DNA of 51,530 nt from positions 1-51,530 of IMG/VR virus record IMGVR_UViG_3300015360_000058. One strand, written 5' to 3'. Source of the DNA: a virus. The translations under genes were made by a program, and so were the position numbers. Under the pieces are notes generated by a model. The model saw only the letters and a program-made list of their open reading frames with translations, was not told where the DNA came from and did not search any database. Shown in pieces: positions 9,660 through 17,190 of this stretch. Numbering within the stretch: the stretch's first letter is position 1; every line of letters starts with the position of its first letter.

Positions 9660-10064
9660 ATGTACCAGCCGCATGGTTCTTTGTATTTATTACGTTGGCG
9701 TTTCGACTTCGCAGGTAAACCGTGCCGCTACGGCATGTGGTCGCTTCCCGCGACTCGCGAACAGGACATGGCGAGCCGAGTCAATACCGAGAACCTTGTG
9801 GCTGCATCGATAGAGGGTAAAGACGTCCAGACGAGGGCGGTTAAAACTTTGGTCGAATGTGACGGGCATGATTTTGTGGTTTTCGAATGGAACGCGGCCT
9901 ACGTCGGCGGGATCAATCCCGCTAAGGGTGGACTACAAATGACCGTTGGCCTTAAACTAGTGACACGAGATCTAGAAATAAATGTTTACCCGTCGGGCGA
10001 CGTGCAGGTTGTGCGACGTTCAGATGATCACAAGAAAATTAATTTTGCCGCGTTCGGCAAGTAG
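9660..10064 (+). CDS. Hypothetical tail-region protein
   Basis: The 134-residue protein starts at an ATG behind AAGGA, 13 bases after the previous gene. It looks like a small soluble alpha/beta protein with no signal peptide or transmembrane segment. It lies in the tail operon immediately before the long fiber gene, so a tail-tip or fiber-attachment role is plausible. I do not recognise the family. Confidence 0.6.
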   Translation: MYQPHGSLYLLRWRFDFAGKPCRYGMWSLPATREQDMASRVNTENLVAASIEGKDVQTRAVKTLVECDGHDFVVFEWNAAYVGGINPAKGGLQMTVGLKLVTRDLEINVYPSGDVQVVRRSDDHKKINFAAFGK

Positions 10065-10075
10065 GAGTTTTAAAA

Positions 10076-12079
10076 ATGGGTACTATCGTCGGTCGCGAAC
10101 AACTAGACCATCCTACACTTGGATCGGCTGGGGGATCTGCTCTTTTAACTTCTATTGAAACGATATACACAAATATCGGCAACGACATGCCGGGTCGTTT
10201 CAGAACTTACGCGGCTATTGCCAACAGTACGGTGACGACCGTTACCCACAATTTCGGCGTACAGTTTGCAGACCTTAATGTTTACATCTACACGGGTGCG
10301 CATCCCACCTTGACGCGCGTCGCTAATCCGGCGGCCTCTGGCTGGACGATCATAGCTAACGTGACAAACCCTAGAACTCAAATCGACGTGACGGCGCCCG
10401 TTTCTGGCGGCCCGCATACGTTCGCAGTTTTTATCGTACACGGCTCTTTAAGCCTCGACGACCTGACCGATGTCGACCTTACGACCGCGCCGCAAGACGG
10501 CCAAGCACTTGTCTATAACAGCGCGGGGACGCAGTGGAAGCCGGGCGCTTCGGGCGACGCCTCGTTTAAAGTGCAGTCGGTAGCGACACCGAACGCGTCT
10601 ATTAAAGGCGGCTATCTTTTAATCGACGACGGAAGAGAACTCGGCACGTATGACGGAGCAGGTTCGGCGTCAACGGACTTCGGTACAGACCTAACCGTAT
10701 CGTTGACCACGATCCTCGGCGGCGCTCCTGCTAACGCTACGGCTTACTACCTTTACCTAGACCTTAACTCGCTCGGCGCAGCGACGACGCAGAGCGATAC
10801 TGGCCGCGCGGTTTACCCCGTGACAGTAGCTAACTTTGTACTGTCTACCGTGTCCCCAGAGTTTTCCGATATGAGTCGGTTTGTACCGCGCGCGGTGATT
10901 AAGTCGGCAACCTCAGGCACGGTCTGGAGCGGCGCAGGTGCGGGCTTTTCGACGCTGGCTTTTCTCGGCGGCCAAACCGTGGACGCTAAACTAAAATCTT
11001 CGATGACTCTTAACTACATCGACAACCCGACACCAGAGCGGTCTATCGGCCTAGCTATCACGTATGCAGACGCGGCGGCGGCAACACCAGTCGACGCAAC
11101 GGGCGGCACGGCTAACGTTACCTTTACGCGTAACACGACGACACCAATTCGCGGCACGGCAGATTATAAGTTTTCTAAAGACGCGGTAAACCGGCAAGGA
11201 CAAGGGGCATCAATTCCTTTCACTATTCCCGCTACGGATAAAAATGTTACTGCTAGGATAAAGTTTCGCTTTAACGCTTCGGCAGCTAACTACGCTTCAG
11301 GGGACTTGTCGGTATATATCTATGACGTGACAAACTCCGTTCTTATCTCACCAAGACAAATCGCGTTACCCCAAGCCACGATGAATTTTGAAACGTCTTT
11401 CGACCTAGCAAGCGGCACTAGTTACCGGTTAGCCCTGCACGTTGCTTCTGTTAGTGCTTTGGCTTACGACGTGTTTTTAGATGATTTTAGAGTCGACATG
11501 GAGCGCTTGCCTCAAGGTGCGGTTGTTACAGCGCCACAAGCGTACACACCTACTTTCACAGGCTTTGGGACGGTTACAAATATCGGAGTGAACTATGCTA
11601 GGAGCGGTTCAAGGCTTAAGATTTGGGGTGCTTTTAAAACGGGAACACCTACAGGTGTACTTGCAAAAATGTCTCTGCCGACAGGTTTGACAATTAATTC
11701 TGTCTTTCATACTACGTCTCAAAATACAGTCGGTATTTTAGTGGGAAATGGTCCAACAAGTGTGGTTGCCTACTCTCAGGCGCAGACAGTTCTTATGGCG
11801 CTGTTTGATGCAGCGGACAATACCGCCGTTTATTTCGCGAGTAATACCGACACCACAGCTAATGATAGGGTGGCTATTTCTCAGAACGGCGGCACTATAT
11901 TTAACGCAAATAGTCGGGTAGCAATTAAGGAAATCGAAGTAGAAATTGCTGAGTGGGCTGGTTCGGGGACTCTAAGCACAGGGCAAAATGATGTTGAGTA
12001 TGAAGCATCTACTACAGGCACTTGGGACGCCGCCGCTGCCGCAGCTAACTCTGTGTACGGACCAGCCGGAGAACCATAA
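10076..12079 (+). CDS. Tail fiber protein, probably frameshifted before its C-terminus
   Basis: The 667-residue protein is rich in Gly, Ala, Thr and Asp. It contains the segment SLDDLTDVDLTTAPQDGQAL (about residues 124-143), common in phage fiber shafts. The first part has the GC-rich codon use of the structural genes. From about 11.2 kb the DNA becomes more AT-rich, as if the receptor-binding end came from elsewhere. The reading frame stops at 12077-12079, just after YGPAGEP. The -1 frame then continues a fiber-like sequence, so this looks like an N-terminal product of a longer fiber of over 900 residues. It could be a natural truncation, a slip or a sequencing error. Confidence 0.7.
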   Translation: MGTIVGREQLDHPTLGSAGGSALLTSIETIYTNIGNDMPGRFRTYAAIANSTVTTVTHNFGVQFADLNVYIYTGAHPTLTRVANPAASGWTIIANVTNPRTQIDVTAPVSGGPHTFAVFIVHGSLSLDDLTDVDLTTAPQDGQALVYNSAGTQWKPGASGDASFKVQSVATPNASIKGGYLLIDDGRELGTYDGAGSASTDFGTDLTVSLTTILGGAPANATAYYLYLDLNSLGAATTQSDTGRAVYPVTVANFVLSTVSPEFSDMSRFVPRAVIKSATSGTVWSGAGAGFSTLAFLGGQTVDAKLKSSMTLNYIDNPTPERSIGLAITYADAAAATPVDATGGTANVTFTRNTTTPIRGTADYKFSKDAVNRQGQGASIPFTIPATDKNVTARIKFRFNASAANYASGDLSVYIYDVTNSVLISPRQIALPQATMNFETSFDLASGTSYRLALHVASVSALAYDVFLDDFRVDMERLPQGAVVTAPQAYTPTFTGFGTVTNIGVNYARSGSRLKIWGAFKTGTPTGVLAKMSLPTGLTINSVFHTTSQNTVGILVGNGPTSVVAYSQAQTVLMALFDAADNTAVYFASNTDTTANDRVAISQNGGTIFNANSRVAIKEIEVEIAEWAGSGTLSTGQNDVEYEASTTGTWDAAAAAANSVYGPAGEP

Positions 12080-12147
12080 CAGGCTCACTAGGAGCAGCAA
12101 GAACTAAAGTAGTCAGGTTCCTTTCGCCGATTCAAGCCTCAGATCGA

Positions 12148-12888
12148 GTGTTCCTACAATTTTCAGAAGACCAAATTACTTGGCTCGCAGTTGGACAACA
12201 GTTTGGTGCTGAAGAATATGTGAATTTTGCAACCAATGATTCTGTAAATTACGGCGTCAAACTAGACCGTGGCTCTGTCAATACAACAGATGTAGATGTC
12301 ATATTTGCCGCATCTTGCAATCGGTTCACAGGTTCCGGCGGTGGTAATAGAAACTGGCAATCAGGAACATTTTGGAGACTCGTAAAAGAAAGAGCTGGAG
12401 TAGCGGTTGGGTTTGGCGCAGCAACGGCGACCGAATCAGGGCTTGTTAAAGGCGGAAAGGTTCCTGGTGACTCAACCGGAACGGCAATTGCTATCGGTAA
12501 CATCGGACATACTACCAACTACACTAGAACGACGGCGATAACCGTAGCTACTACAACGCCCACTGTAATCAAGTCCTTTACGGGAATTAAAAAAGGCACA
12601 TTCTTATTCTCCATGTCAGTCACAGGTTACTGTGCGGCCCCATATATAGCTGAATTTAGATTTAGAAAAGTCACTGGGGCTGTCTTAGTCAAGAACCAAG
12701 TGCAAGTTATCATAGCAAGCGGTGCAACATTTAACTGGGCATTCCCTTTCGTGTGTGAAGCGGACCAAGACTACGAAATCACTGTACACACTAGCGCAGG
12801 CAATTCGATTACTTTAGAAGGTGACGCTGTAAATTACAGCGGTGCGGCATACGCAGGACATTTTTACGACATTACAAGAATCGGCTAA
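12148..12888 (+). CDS. Fiber C-terminal domain in another frame
   Basis: From the GTG at 12148 this encodes 246 residues; the frame is open back to about 12049. No ribosome-binding site precedes the GTG. The sequence continues the style of the upstream fiber: Thr- and Gly-rich strands, then a segment with TESGLVKGGKVPGD and a C-terminal jelly-roll-like domain. I therefore read it as the receptor-binding end of the tail fiber gene, separated by a frame change near 12076. As a separate gene it would need an unusual start. AT content is higher than in the tail genes upstream. Confidence 0.55.
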   Translation: MFLQFSEDQITWLAVGQQFGAEEYVNFATNDSVNYGVKLDRGSVNTTDVDVIFAASCNRFTGSGGGNRNWQSGTFWRLVKERAGVAVGFGAATATESGLVKGGKVPGDSTGTAIAIGNIGHTTNYTRTTAITVATTTPTVIKSFTGIKKGTFLFSMSVTGYCAAPYIAEFRFRKVTGAVLVKNQVQVIIASGATFNWAFPFVCEADQDYEITVHTSAGNSITLEGDAVNYSGAAYAGHFYDITRIG

Positions 12889-12913
12889 CCTTCAAACCAA
12901 CGCGGGCGCACTA

Positions 12914-13780
12914 ATGAAATACCTACTCGCAATCATGCTTCTCGTTTCGTGTAAAAAACACGCGCAGGTTGATCCTCGTGAAAAGAACGAGACGATTGCG
13001 AGTAAAGCAGAACTTTATAAGTCGCTTCACAAAGGGTGGGCGCACGACAAGTGCGACTCCCTTGGTTTCACCGCACTTTGTAAACTGTCGGGCGGCTGCG
13101 CCGAGGCCAACGTATTCGACGCCGAGGGAGAACCTGGGCGTTGGTACAGGTCGCCAGAAAAAGACTGTTTAGACAAGGGGGAAAGCAGGTCGGACATTTC
13201 GAAGGATATGTTCGTCATGCTTTTTCCTTACCTTTGGAACGCACATGACAAAGACGCAATGGTTCGTATTCAAGCCTACGGCAGAGCCAACAACTGGATG
13301 ATGGGCCGACACGACGGATCTCTCGACGGCTTGTCGAGCGTGTTCATGGTGCCGGGTCTTTCTCTTTTCCTCGGCGAGATGATTAGCGGCGTAAGAACCG
13401 ACCAATCCGATATCCCGGTTAACAGCGGGTTTGCTGCGCATCTTGACGTGATTTTTTGGATTACTCAAGCCATGGTCAGAGGCGAAATAACGACCCTCAA
13501 CTACGAGCGCCTACGCGTCATGACGGAAAGACAACCGCGCAACGCGTTGTTTCAGGCGGCCTATCACCGATTTAAAGACGGCGACATGACCAAGGCTATC
13601 GCAATTCTATTAGACGAAGGTTTATTCCCCTCAGACCGCCTTCCGACGCAGTCCGACCGGTGCGAAGAGTATCTGTGGCAGCGTGACGACAAGCCAAAAG
13701 ACTGGGACCCTTGCCTCGGAGAAAAAGTACACGACGGCGTAGATTTTCTATTTGCTGCGCGGGTGGCAGGGCAACTTTAA
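12914..13780 (+). CDS. Predicted lipoprotein of unknown function
   Basis: The ATG at 12914 gives an N-terminus MKYLLAIMLLVSC, a short basic and hydrophobic signal with a lipobox and lipidated Cys at residue 13. An in-frame start at 12842 would overlap the fiber frame and spoil the signal. The mature part (about 275 residues) has several Cys residues and many Asp/Trp residues, suggesting a folded, disulfide-bonded periplasmic or outer membrane protein. It sits between fiber and lysis genes, where superinfection-exclusion or lysis-related lipoproteins are sometimes found. I recognise no enzyme motif and make no functional call. Confidence 0.65.
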   Translation: MKYLLAIMLLVSCKKHAQVDPREKNETIASKAELYKSLHKGWAHDKCDSLGFTALCKLSGGCAEANVFDAEGEPGRWYRSPEKDCLDKGESRSDISKDMFVMLFPYLWNAHDKDAMVRIQAYGRANNWMMGRHDGSLDGLSSVFMVPGLSLFLGEMISGVRTDQSDIPVNSGFAAHLDVIFWITQAMVRGEITTLNYERLRVMTERQPRNALFQAAYHRFKDGDMTKAIAILLDEGLFPSDRLPTQSDRCEEYLWQRDDKPKDWDPCLGEKVHDGVDFLFAARVAGQL

Positions 13781-13801
13781 AAGTTAAACGGAGGGTCTGA
13801 C

Positions 13802-14068
13802 ATGCAGGTTCGAGGACTCGACATCGACGACCTTTTTTTAATTTATTACTTTGGCAGCGGTATGTCGCTTATCCAATCGGCGCGAAAGCTCAACCTATCT
13901 TCGCCTGCCATTACGCACCGCTTTCATAAAATAGAAAACTGTCTTGGCGTTACGGTCGTCCTGCGAGCTGGTAAGCATAGGTCTTTAACGCCGGAAGGTG
14001 TTAAACTTTACCTAGCAATTACTCAGATTATAAAGATTCTAAACGAACTTGATTTAAGGATCACGTGA
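13802..14068 (+). CDS. LysR-like winged HTH protein without effector domain
   Basis: The 88-residue protein starts behind GGAGGG. Residues about 10-75 match the N-terminal DNA-binding domain of LysR regulators: SLIQSARKLNLSSPAITHRF, then a Leu/Gly segment and TPEGVKLY. The effector-binding domain that usually follows (about 200 residues) is absent, and the next gene starts two bases later, so this is a complete HTH-only protein. It probably binds DNA as a dimer. It lies just upstream of the lysis genes and could regulate late expression or act on host promoters. The fold call is good; the target is unknown. Confidence 0.6.
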   Translation: MQVRGLDIDDLFLIYYFGSGMSLIQSARKLNLSSPAITHRFHKIENCLGVTVVLRAGKHRSLTPEGVKLYLAITQIIKILNELDLRIT

Positions 14069-14069
14069 G

Positions 14070-14309
14070 ATGACCTTTCAAGAACTTTTCCCTATCCTCT
14101 CAGATATCGCGATGCCGGCCCTTGTGGGAATCATCGGCCTCGGCGTATCATTTATCAGAGACATGGCAAAAAACGTTCAAACTATGACGGTCTCCGTCCA
14201 AGAGTTGAACTTAAAGATGGGCCGCGCCAACGAAACCCTCGGGGATCACGAAGCGCGCCTACGTGTCGTCGAGCGTATGAAGACTACATCCACCACGAAA
14301 AGGAAGTAA
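14070..14309 (+). CDS. Holin-like small membrane protein
   Basis: The 79-residue protein has one hydrophobic segment (about residues 13-30; MPALVGIIGLGVSFI) followed by a charged helical tail predicted to form a coiled coil. This layout is common for small phage membrane proteins encoded beside endolysins. It starts two bases after the HTH gene and two genes before the amidase. With one membrane segment it may be a class III-type holin or an anchor; I see no second candidate holin nearby. The function is inferred from position and topology. Confidence 0.45.
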   Translation: MTFQELFPILSDIAMPALVGIIGLGVSFIRDMAKNVQTMTVSVQELNLKMGRANETLGDHEARLRVVERMKTTSTTKRK

Positions 14310-14314
14310 CACCC

Positions 14315-14629
14315 ATGACTGAGATCGTCCTACCCGTCGCTATCGTAACCGCCGAAGAGTCTGCCAACGTTGGAACTAAGGAAACTTTGGAGCTTATCAA
14401 GCTCCTTCAAGTTACTGCCGACGTCTACAAGGCGGCCAAAGCCGACGGAACTATCAACTACGCAGACCTCACGAAACTCGGCCCGATGATTGTCGCCCTA
14501 CGCGACGGCCTCGGCGGGGTTGCCGGCATCGCTGCAGAACTTAAAGACCTCGACGCTGCCGAGGCCTCGGAAGTTACGGAGAAACTAGTGGCAGCTTTAG
14601 TCGCTATGGTTGCCGCCGTCGTTTCGTAA
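14315..14629 (+). CDS. Hypothetical lysis-module protein
   Basis: The 104-residue protein is acidic and helical, with a hydrophobic Ala/Val-rich C-terminus and the segment DGTINYADLTKLGPMIVALR. Similar small proteins with a D-[GK]-x-I/V-x-x-x-D-L pattern are frequent next to phage holin and amidase genes, but their function is not known to me. It starts behind AGGAAG and sits between the holin-like protein and the amidase. Confidence 0.5.
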   Translation: MTEIVLPVAIVTAEESANVGTKETLELIKLLQVTADVYKAAKADGTINYADLTKLGPMIVALRDGLGGVAGIAAELKDLDAAEASEVTEKLVAALVAMVAAVVS

Positions 14630-14660
14630 CGGTCCCTCCCTATTGGAAAGTTGTTATGCC

Positions 14661-15266
14661 ATGGCGAAACTCTATCCCAAAGTTGTGACGGTTTTTCGTC
14701 CGGCGATTTTATCGCGCGGCCCTTGGCCCTCCGGTAAGCCGGTCGGTGTAACGGTCCACCACTCAGCCGACCGCGACCTCGCGCAGGTTGAGGCTTACGG
14801 CGCAGCTGAAAAAATTGGCTACCACATTATTATCGACCGCGACGGGAGCGCTCACCAGACGGCTCACCTCGACGCGTGCGTTGCCCATGCTGGGAAAGCG
14901 TCATGGAACAAGGTGTCGCCTAACCGCGGTCACGTTGCCGTCTGCGTGCTGTCATGGGGTCGCGTTAAAAGAGAGGGCGACAAGTTCACGACGTGGACGA
15001 CCGAAGAGCTGCCGCACGACCAGATTGCTCACCGACAGGGCGGCTACTGGGACGAGGCGACGGAGATCCAAGAGTTGGCCCTTTGGGATTGCTTGGAGTG
15101 GCTCTGCCGCGAGTTCGGCATCTTACCTGATAACGTCTGTGGTCACGACGAATGCGCGCTCCCGAAGGGTCGCAAGGACGATCCGGGCGGGGTCCTGTCT
15201 TTGACGATGACCGAGGTGCGCGCGTATTTGACCAGAACAATTGACCCTCAACGTCAAAAAATATAA
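14661..15266 (+). CDS. N-acetylmuramoyl-L-alanine amidase (endolysin)
   Basis: The ATG at 14661, behind GGAAAG, gives about 201 residues. The protein has the Amidase_2/PGRP fold: VTVHHSAD with a Zn ligand His near residue 33 or 34, the central HIIIDRDG strand, the HAGKASWN segment, and the C-terminal GHDECALPKGRKDDPG with His162 and the K-D-D-P-G motif of T7-lysozyme-like amidases. It cleaves the bond between N-acetylmuramic acid and L-alanine in peptidoglycan at lysis. No signal peptide is visible, so it needs a holin. The upstream in-frame ATG at 14610 would overlap the previous gene. No spanin genes were recognised. Confidence 0.85.
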   Translation: MAKLYPKVVTVFRPAILSRGPWPSGKPVGVTVHHSADRDLAQVEAYGAAEKIGYHIIIDRDGSAHQTAHLDACVAHAGKASWNKVSPNRGHVAVCVLSWGRVKREGDKFTTWTTEELPHDQIAHRQGGYWDEATEIQELALWDCLEWLCREFGILPDNVCGHDECALPKGRKDDPGGVLSLTMTEVRAYLTRTIDPQRQKI

Positions 15267-15267
15267 C
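15241..15267 (+). promoter_or_regulatory. Candidate sigma70 promoter for the guanine-modification cassette
   Basis: TTGACC (15241-15246) lies 15 bp before TATAAC (15262-15267), at the end of the amidase gene; shifting the -10 to TAACAT gives 17 bp spacing. The segment marks the change from GC-richer late genes to the AT-rich cassette. No terminator is seen between amidase and cassette. Confidence 0.4.
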
Positions 15268-15304
15268 ATATTAATTATTGATTTTTTAAAAAATGGTGAA
15301 ATTT

Positions 15305-15736
15305 ATGATTACCTGTTCAAGGCGCATACAATTCTGCTCTGGTCATAGAGTTCTTAACCATGAATCAAAGTGTGCAAATCCTCATGGTCATAACTACGTT
15401 ATGTGGATTCACGCTAGAGCACCCTCATTAGACGGTATAGGAAGAGTTATCGACTTCTCGGTTCTTAAAGCAACCGTTGGAGAATGGGTTATTGATAACT
15501 GGGATCATACGTTTATCGCTAACGATCAAGATATAGATCTGATCAATGCAATTAAACCGTTCCATAAGAATAAAAAAATATGGGAAGCGCCATTTAACCC
15601 AACCGCTGAAAATATGGCTGAATATATTCTAAAAACTGTTTGTCCAATTGTTTTAAAAAACTCTGGAGTAGAAGTTTTTCACATCGAACTCTTTGAAACG
15701 GAGAACTGCAAAGCAGATGCAATATTACATCAATGA
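15305..15736 (+). CDS. queD: 6-carboxy-5,6,7,8-tetrahydropterin synthase
   Basis: The ATG at 15305 has a GGTGA site; the in-frame ATG at 15293 lacks one. The 143-residue protein keeps the QueD signature: Zn ligands in SGHR (His14) and PHGHNY (His27, His29), the catalytic Cys23 four residues before HGH, the WDH segment and the substrate motif PTAENMAEYI. The enzyme turns 7,8-dihydroneopterin triphosphate into 6-carboxytetrahydropterin, the second step from GTP to 7-deazaguanines. It is the first gene of a cassette with queE, folE, a queD paralog and a dpdA-like gene, and overlaps queE by 20 bp. All catalytic residues appear intact. GC content is below that of the late genes. Confidence 0.92.
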   Translation: MITCSRRIQFCSGHRVLNHESKCANPHGHNYVMWIHARAPSLDGIGRVIDFSVLKATVGEWVIDNWDHTFIANDQDIDLINAIKPFHKNKKIWEAPFNPTAENMAEYILKTVCPIVLKNSGVEVFHIELFETENCKADAILHQ

Positions 15737-16304
15737 TTTATTCTGGACGGTTCAAGGAGAGGGCTTTCACGCTGGCCGACGTGCATTATTTGTTAGAATG
15801 CCTTACTGCAATCTCGCTTGTTCGTGGTGTGATACTTCGTTTAACTCATATCAAAAAATTGAAGTTGATGAATTTCAAAAAATAGCAACCAGCGAAAGCG
15901 CAAAGTTTGCAGTCATCACGGGCGGTGAACCTATGATGAACAGGCACACTCCTATCATTGTTGCTCATCTTAAGAATCTAGGCTTTGAAATAGCTTGCGA
16001 GACAAATGGAACCTTTCCAATCGTTCCAGGAATTGATTACCCTACGTGCTCACCGAAGAGGGATGCAGACTACTTTATCCATCCAGACGCCTTGCCGGTG
16101 GTAAAAGAATTTAAATACGTTGTAGACGAAGGGTTTGATTTCTCGATCCTTGAAAAACACGCTGTTGATGACGGCCGAAGATATAGCCTGTCTCCTGAGT
16201 TTGGCAATATGCAAGCCTCTGTAGAGAAGATTATTGAATATATTAAAGGCAATCCACAGTGGCGGCTGAACTTGCAGACTCATAAATGGATCGGGGCAAA
16301 ATAA
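15717..16304 (+). CDS. queE: 7-carboxy-7-deazaguanine synthase (radical SAM)
   Basis: The ATG at 15717 gives 195 residues beginning MQYYINDLFWTVQGEG, a typical QueE start; the in-frame ATG at 15693 would add eight atypical residues. The radical SAM cluster motif CNLACSWC (Cys31, Cys35, Cys38) has the CX3CX2C spacing, followed by the SAM-binding GGEP (69-72) and an SPK motif. The C-terminus LNLQTHKWIG is characteristic of QueE. The enzyme contracts 6-carboxytetrahydropterin to 7-carboxy-7-deazaguanine (CDG), using SAM and Mg2+. It overlaps queD upstream and shares TAATG with folE, showing translational coupling. All key residues are present. Confidence 0.93.
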   Translation: MQYYINDLFWTVQGEGFHAGRRALFVRMPYCNLACSWCDTSFNSYQKIEVDEFQKIATSESAKFAVITGGEPMMNRHTPIIVAHLKNLGFEIACETNGTFPIVPGIDYPTCSPKRDADYFIHPDALPVVKEFKYVVDEGFDFSILEKHAVDDGRRYSLSPEFGNMQASVEKIIEYIKGNPQWRLNLQTHKWIGAK

Positions 16305-16849
16305 TGTCAGAAGAATTAATAGCTCAAATTATAAATCTTGTTGGTGATGATAGTAGTAGAGAAGGTGTTCTTGACACTCCGAAGAGGGTGATAAAATCTT
16401 GGAAAGAGTTATATTCAGGATATAAACAAGACCCTAATATCATTCTTGAAAGAGTTTTTACAGACGAGTCCTACGATCAAATGATCGTGTTAAAAGATAT
16501 CGACTTCTACTCAACATGTGAACACCATATGCAACCCTTTTTTGGCAAGGTACATATTGCCTACATCCCGAATAATAATAAGGTTGTGGGTCTATCTAAG
16601 CTCGCGCGGTTAGTGGAATGCTTTAGTCGCCGCCTTCAAATACAGGAAAGAATGACGCAGCAAATAGCGCAAACTTTTTTTGATATTGTTAAACCAAAAG
16701 GCGTTGGCGTTGTTGTTGAAGGAAAGCATTTTTGTATGGTTGCAAGAGGCGTCCAAAAACAAAATGGCGTAATGAAGACTAGCGCGTTAAAAGGGTTGTT
16801 TAAAGAGGACCCCGATTGTAGGAATGAATTTTTAAAGGCAATCAGTTAA
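16304..16849 (+). CDS. folE: GTP cyclohydrolase I
   Basis: The ATG at 16304 overlaps the queE stop (TAATG) and gives 181 residues; an ATG at 16286 would add six residues inside queE. Zn-binding residues of the CEHH motif (Cys72, His75) and of HFCMVARGV (Cys144) are present, as are the GLSKLARLVE, RLQIQERMTQQIA and GVMKTSA segments of FolE. The enzyme converts GTP to 7,8-dihydroneopterin triphosphate, the entry step of the deazaguanine pathway. Encoding it lets the phage raise flux independently of host folate synthesis. Its TAA shares bases with the ATG of the next gene. Confidence 0.95.
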   Translation: MSEELIAQIINLVGDDSSREGVLDTPKRVIKSWKELYSGYKQDPNIILERVFTDESYDQMIVLKDIDFYSTCEHHMQPFFGKVHIAYIPNNNKVVGLSKLARLVECFSRRLQIQERMTQQIAQTFFDIVKPKGVGVVVEGKHFCMVARGVQKQNGVMKTSALKGLFKEDPDCRNEFLKAIS

Positions 16850-17190
16850 TGAATAAAAAATTCATAGTAGTTCGATGGCAGTTTGCAGGATTTCATGCTT
16901 ATGAAAATGCTCCTGAGCAGGTAAGTTTTCTTAAGACAACGCACAGGCATTTGTTTAAATGCTCTGCCAAGATTGAAGTTAAACACGATAACCGTGAGCT
17001 TGAATTTTTTATGGTTCAAACAGATTTAACCAACGTGTTTAAAGCCGGCAATCACGATAACAAATCATGCGAAATGATAGCTGAAAACATACTGTCGTAT
17101 ATTGAAAATCGGTACGGGTATGATCGTAAAATAGAAATAGAAGTATCGGAAGATGGCGAAAATTCTGCCGTCGTTGAAAATGCATTATGA
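16849..17190 (+). CDS. QueD-fold paralog lacking the catalytic Cys; candidate deazaguanine-modifying enzyme
   Basis: The 113-residue protein resembles a short QueD. The presumed Zn ligands remain: FAGFHAY (His16) and THRHLF (His32, His34). The position that holds the catalytic Cys in the true QueD, four residues before HxH, is Leu28. The substrate motif PTAEN is replaced by KSCEM. It should therefore bind metal in the tunnel fold but cannot perform the QueD reaction. With queC absent, it may act on CDG, for example decarboxylating it to 7-deazaguanine as proposed for the phage enzyme DpdL; I recall that proposal but cannot compare sequences here. It overlaps dpdA by ATGA. Confidence 0.7.
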   Translation: MNKKFIVVRWQFAGFHAYENAPEQVSFLKTTHRHLFKCSAKIEVKHDNRELEFFMVQTDLTNVFKAGNHDNKSCEMIAENILSYIENRYGYDRKIEIEVSEDGENSAVVENAL

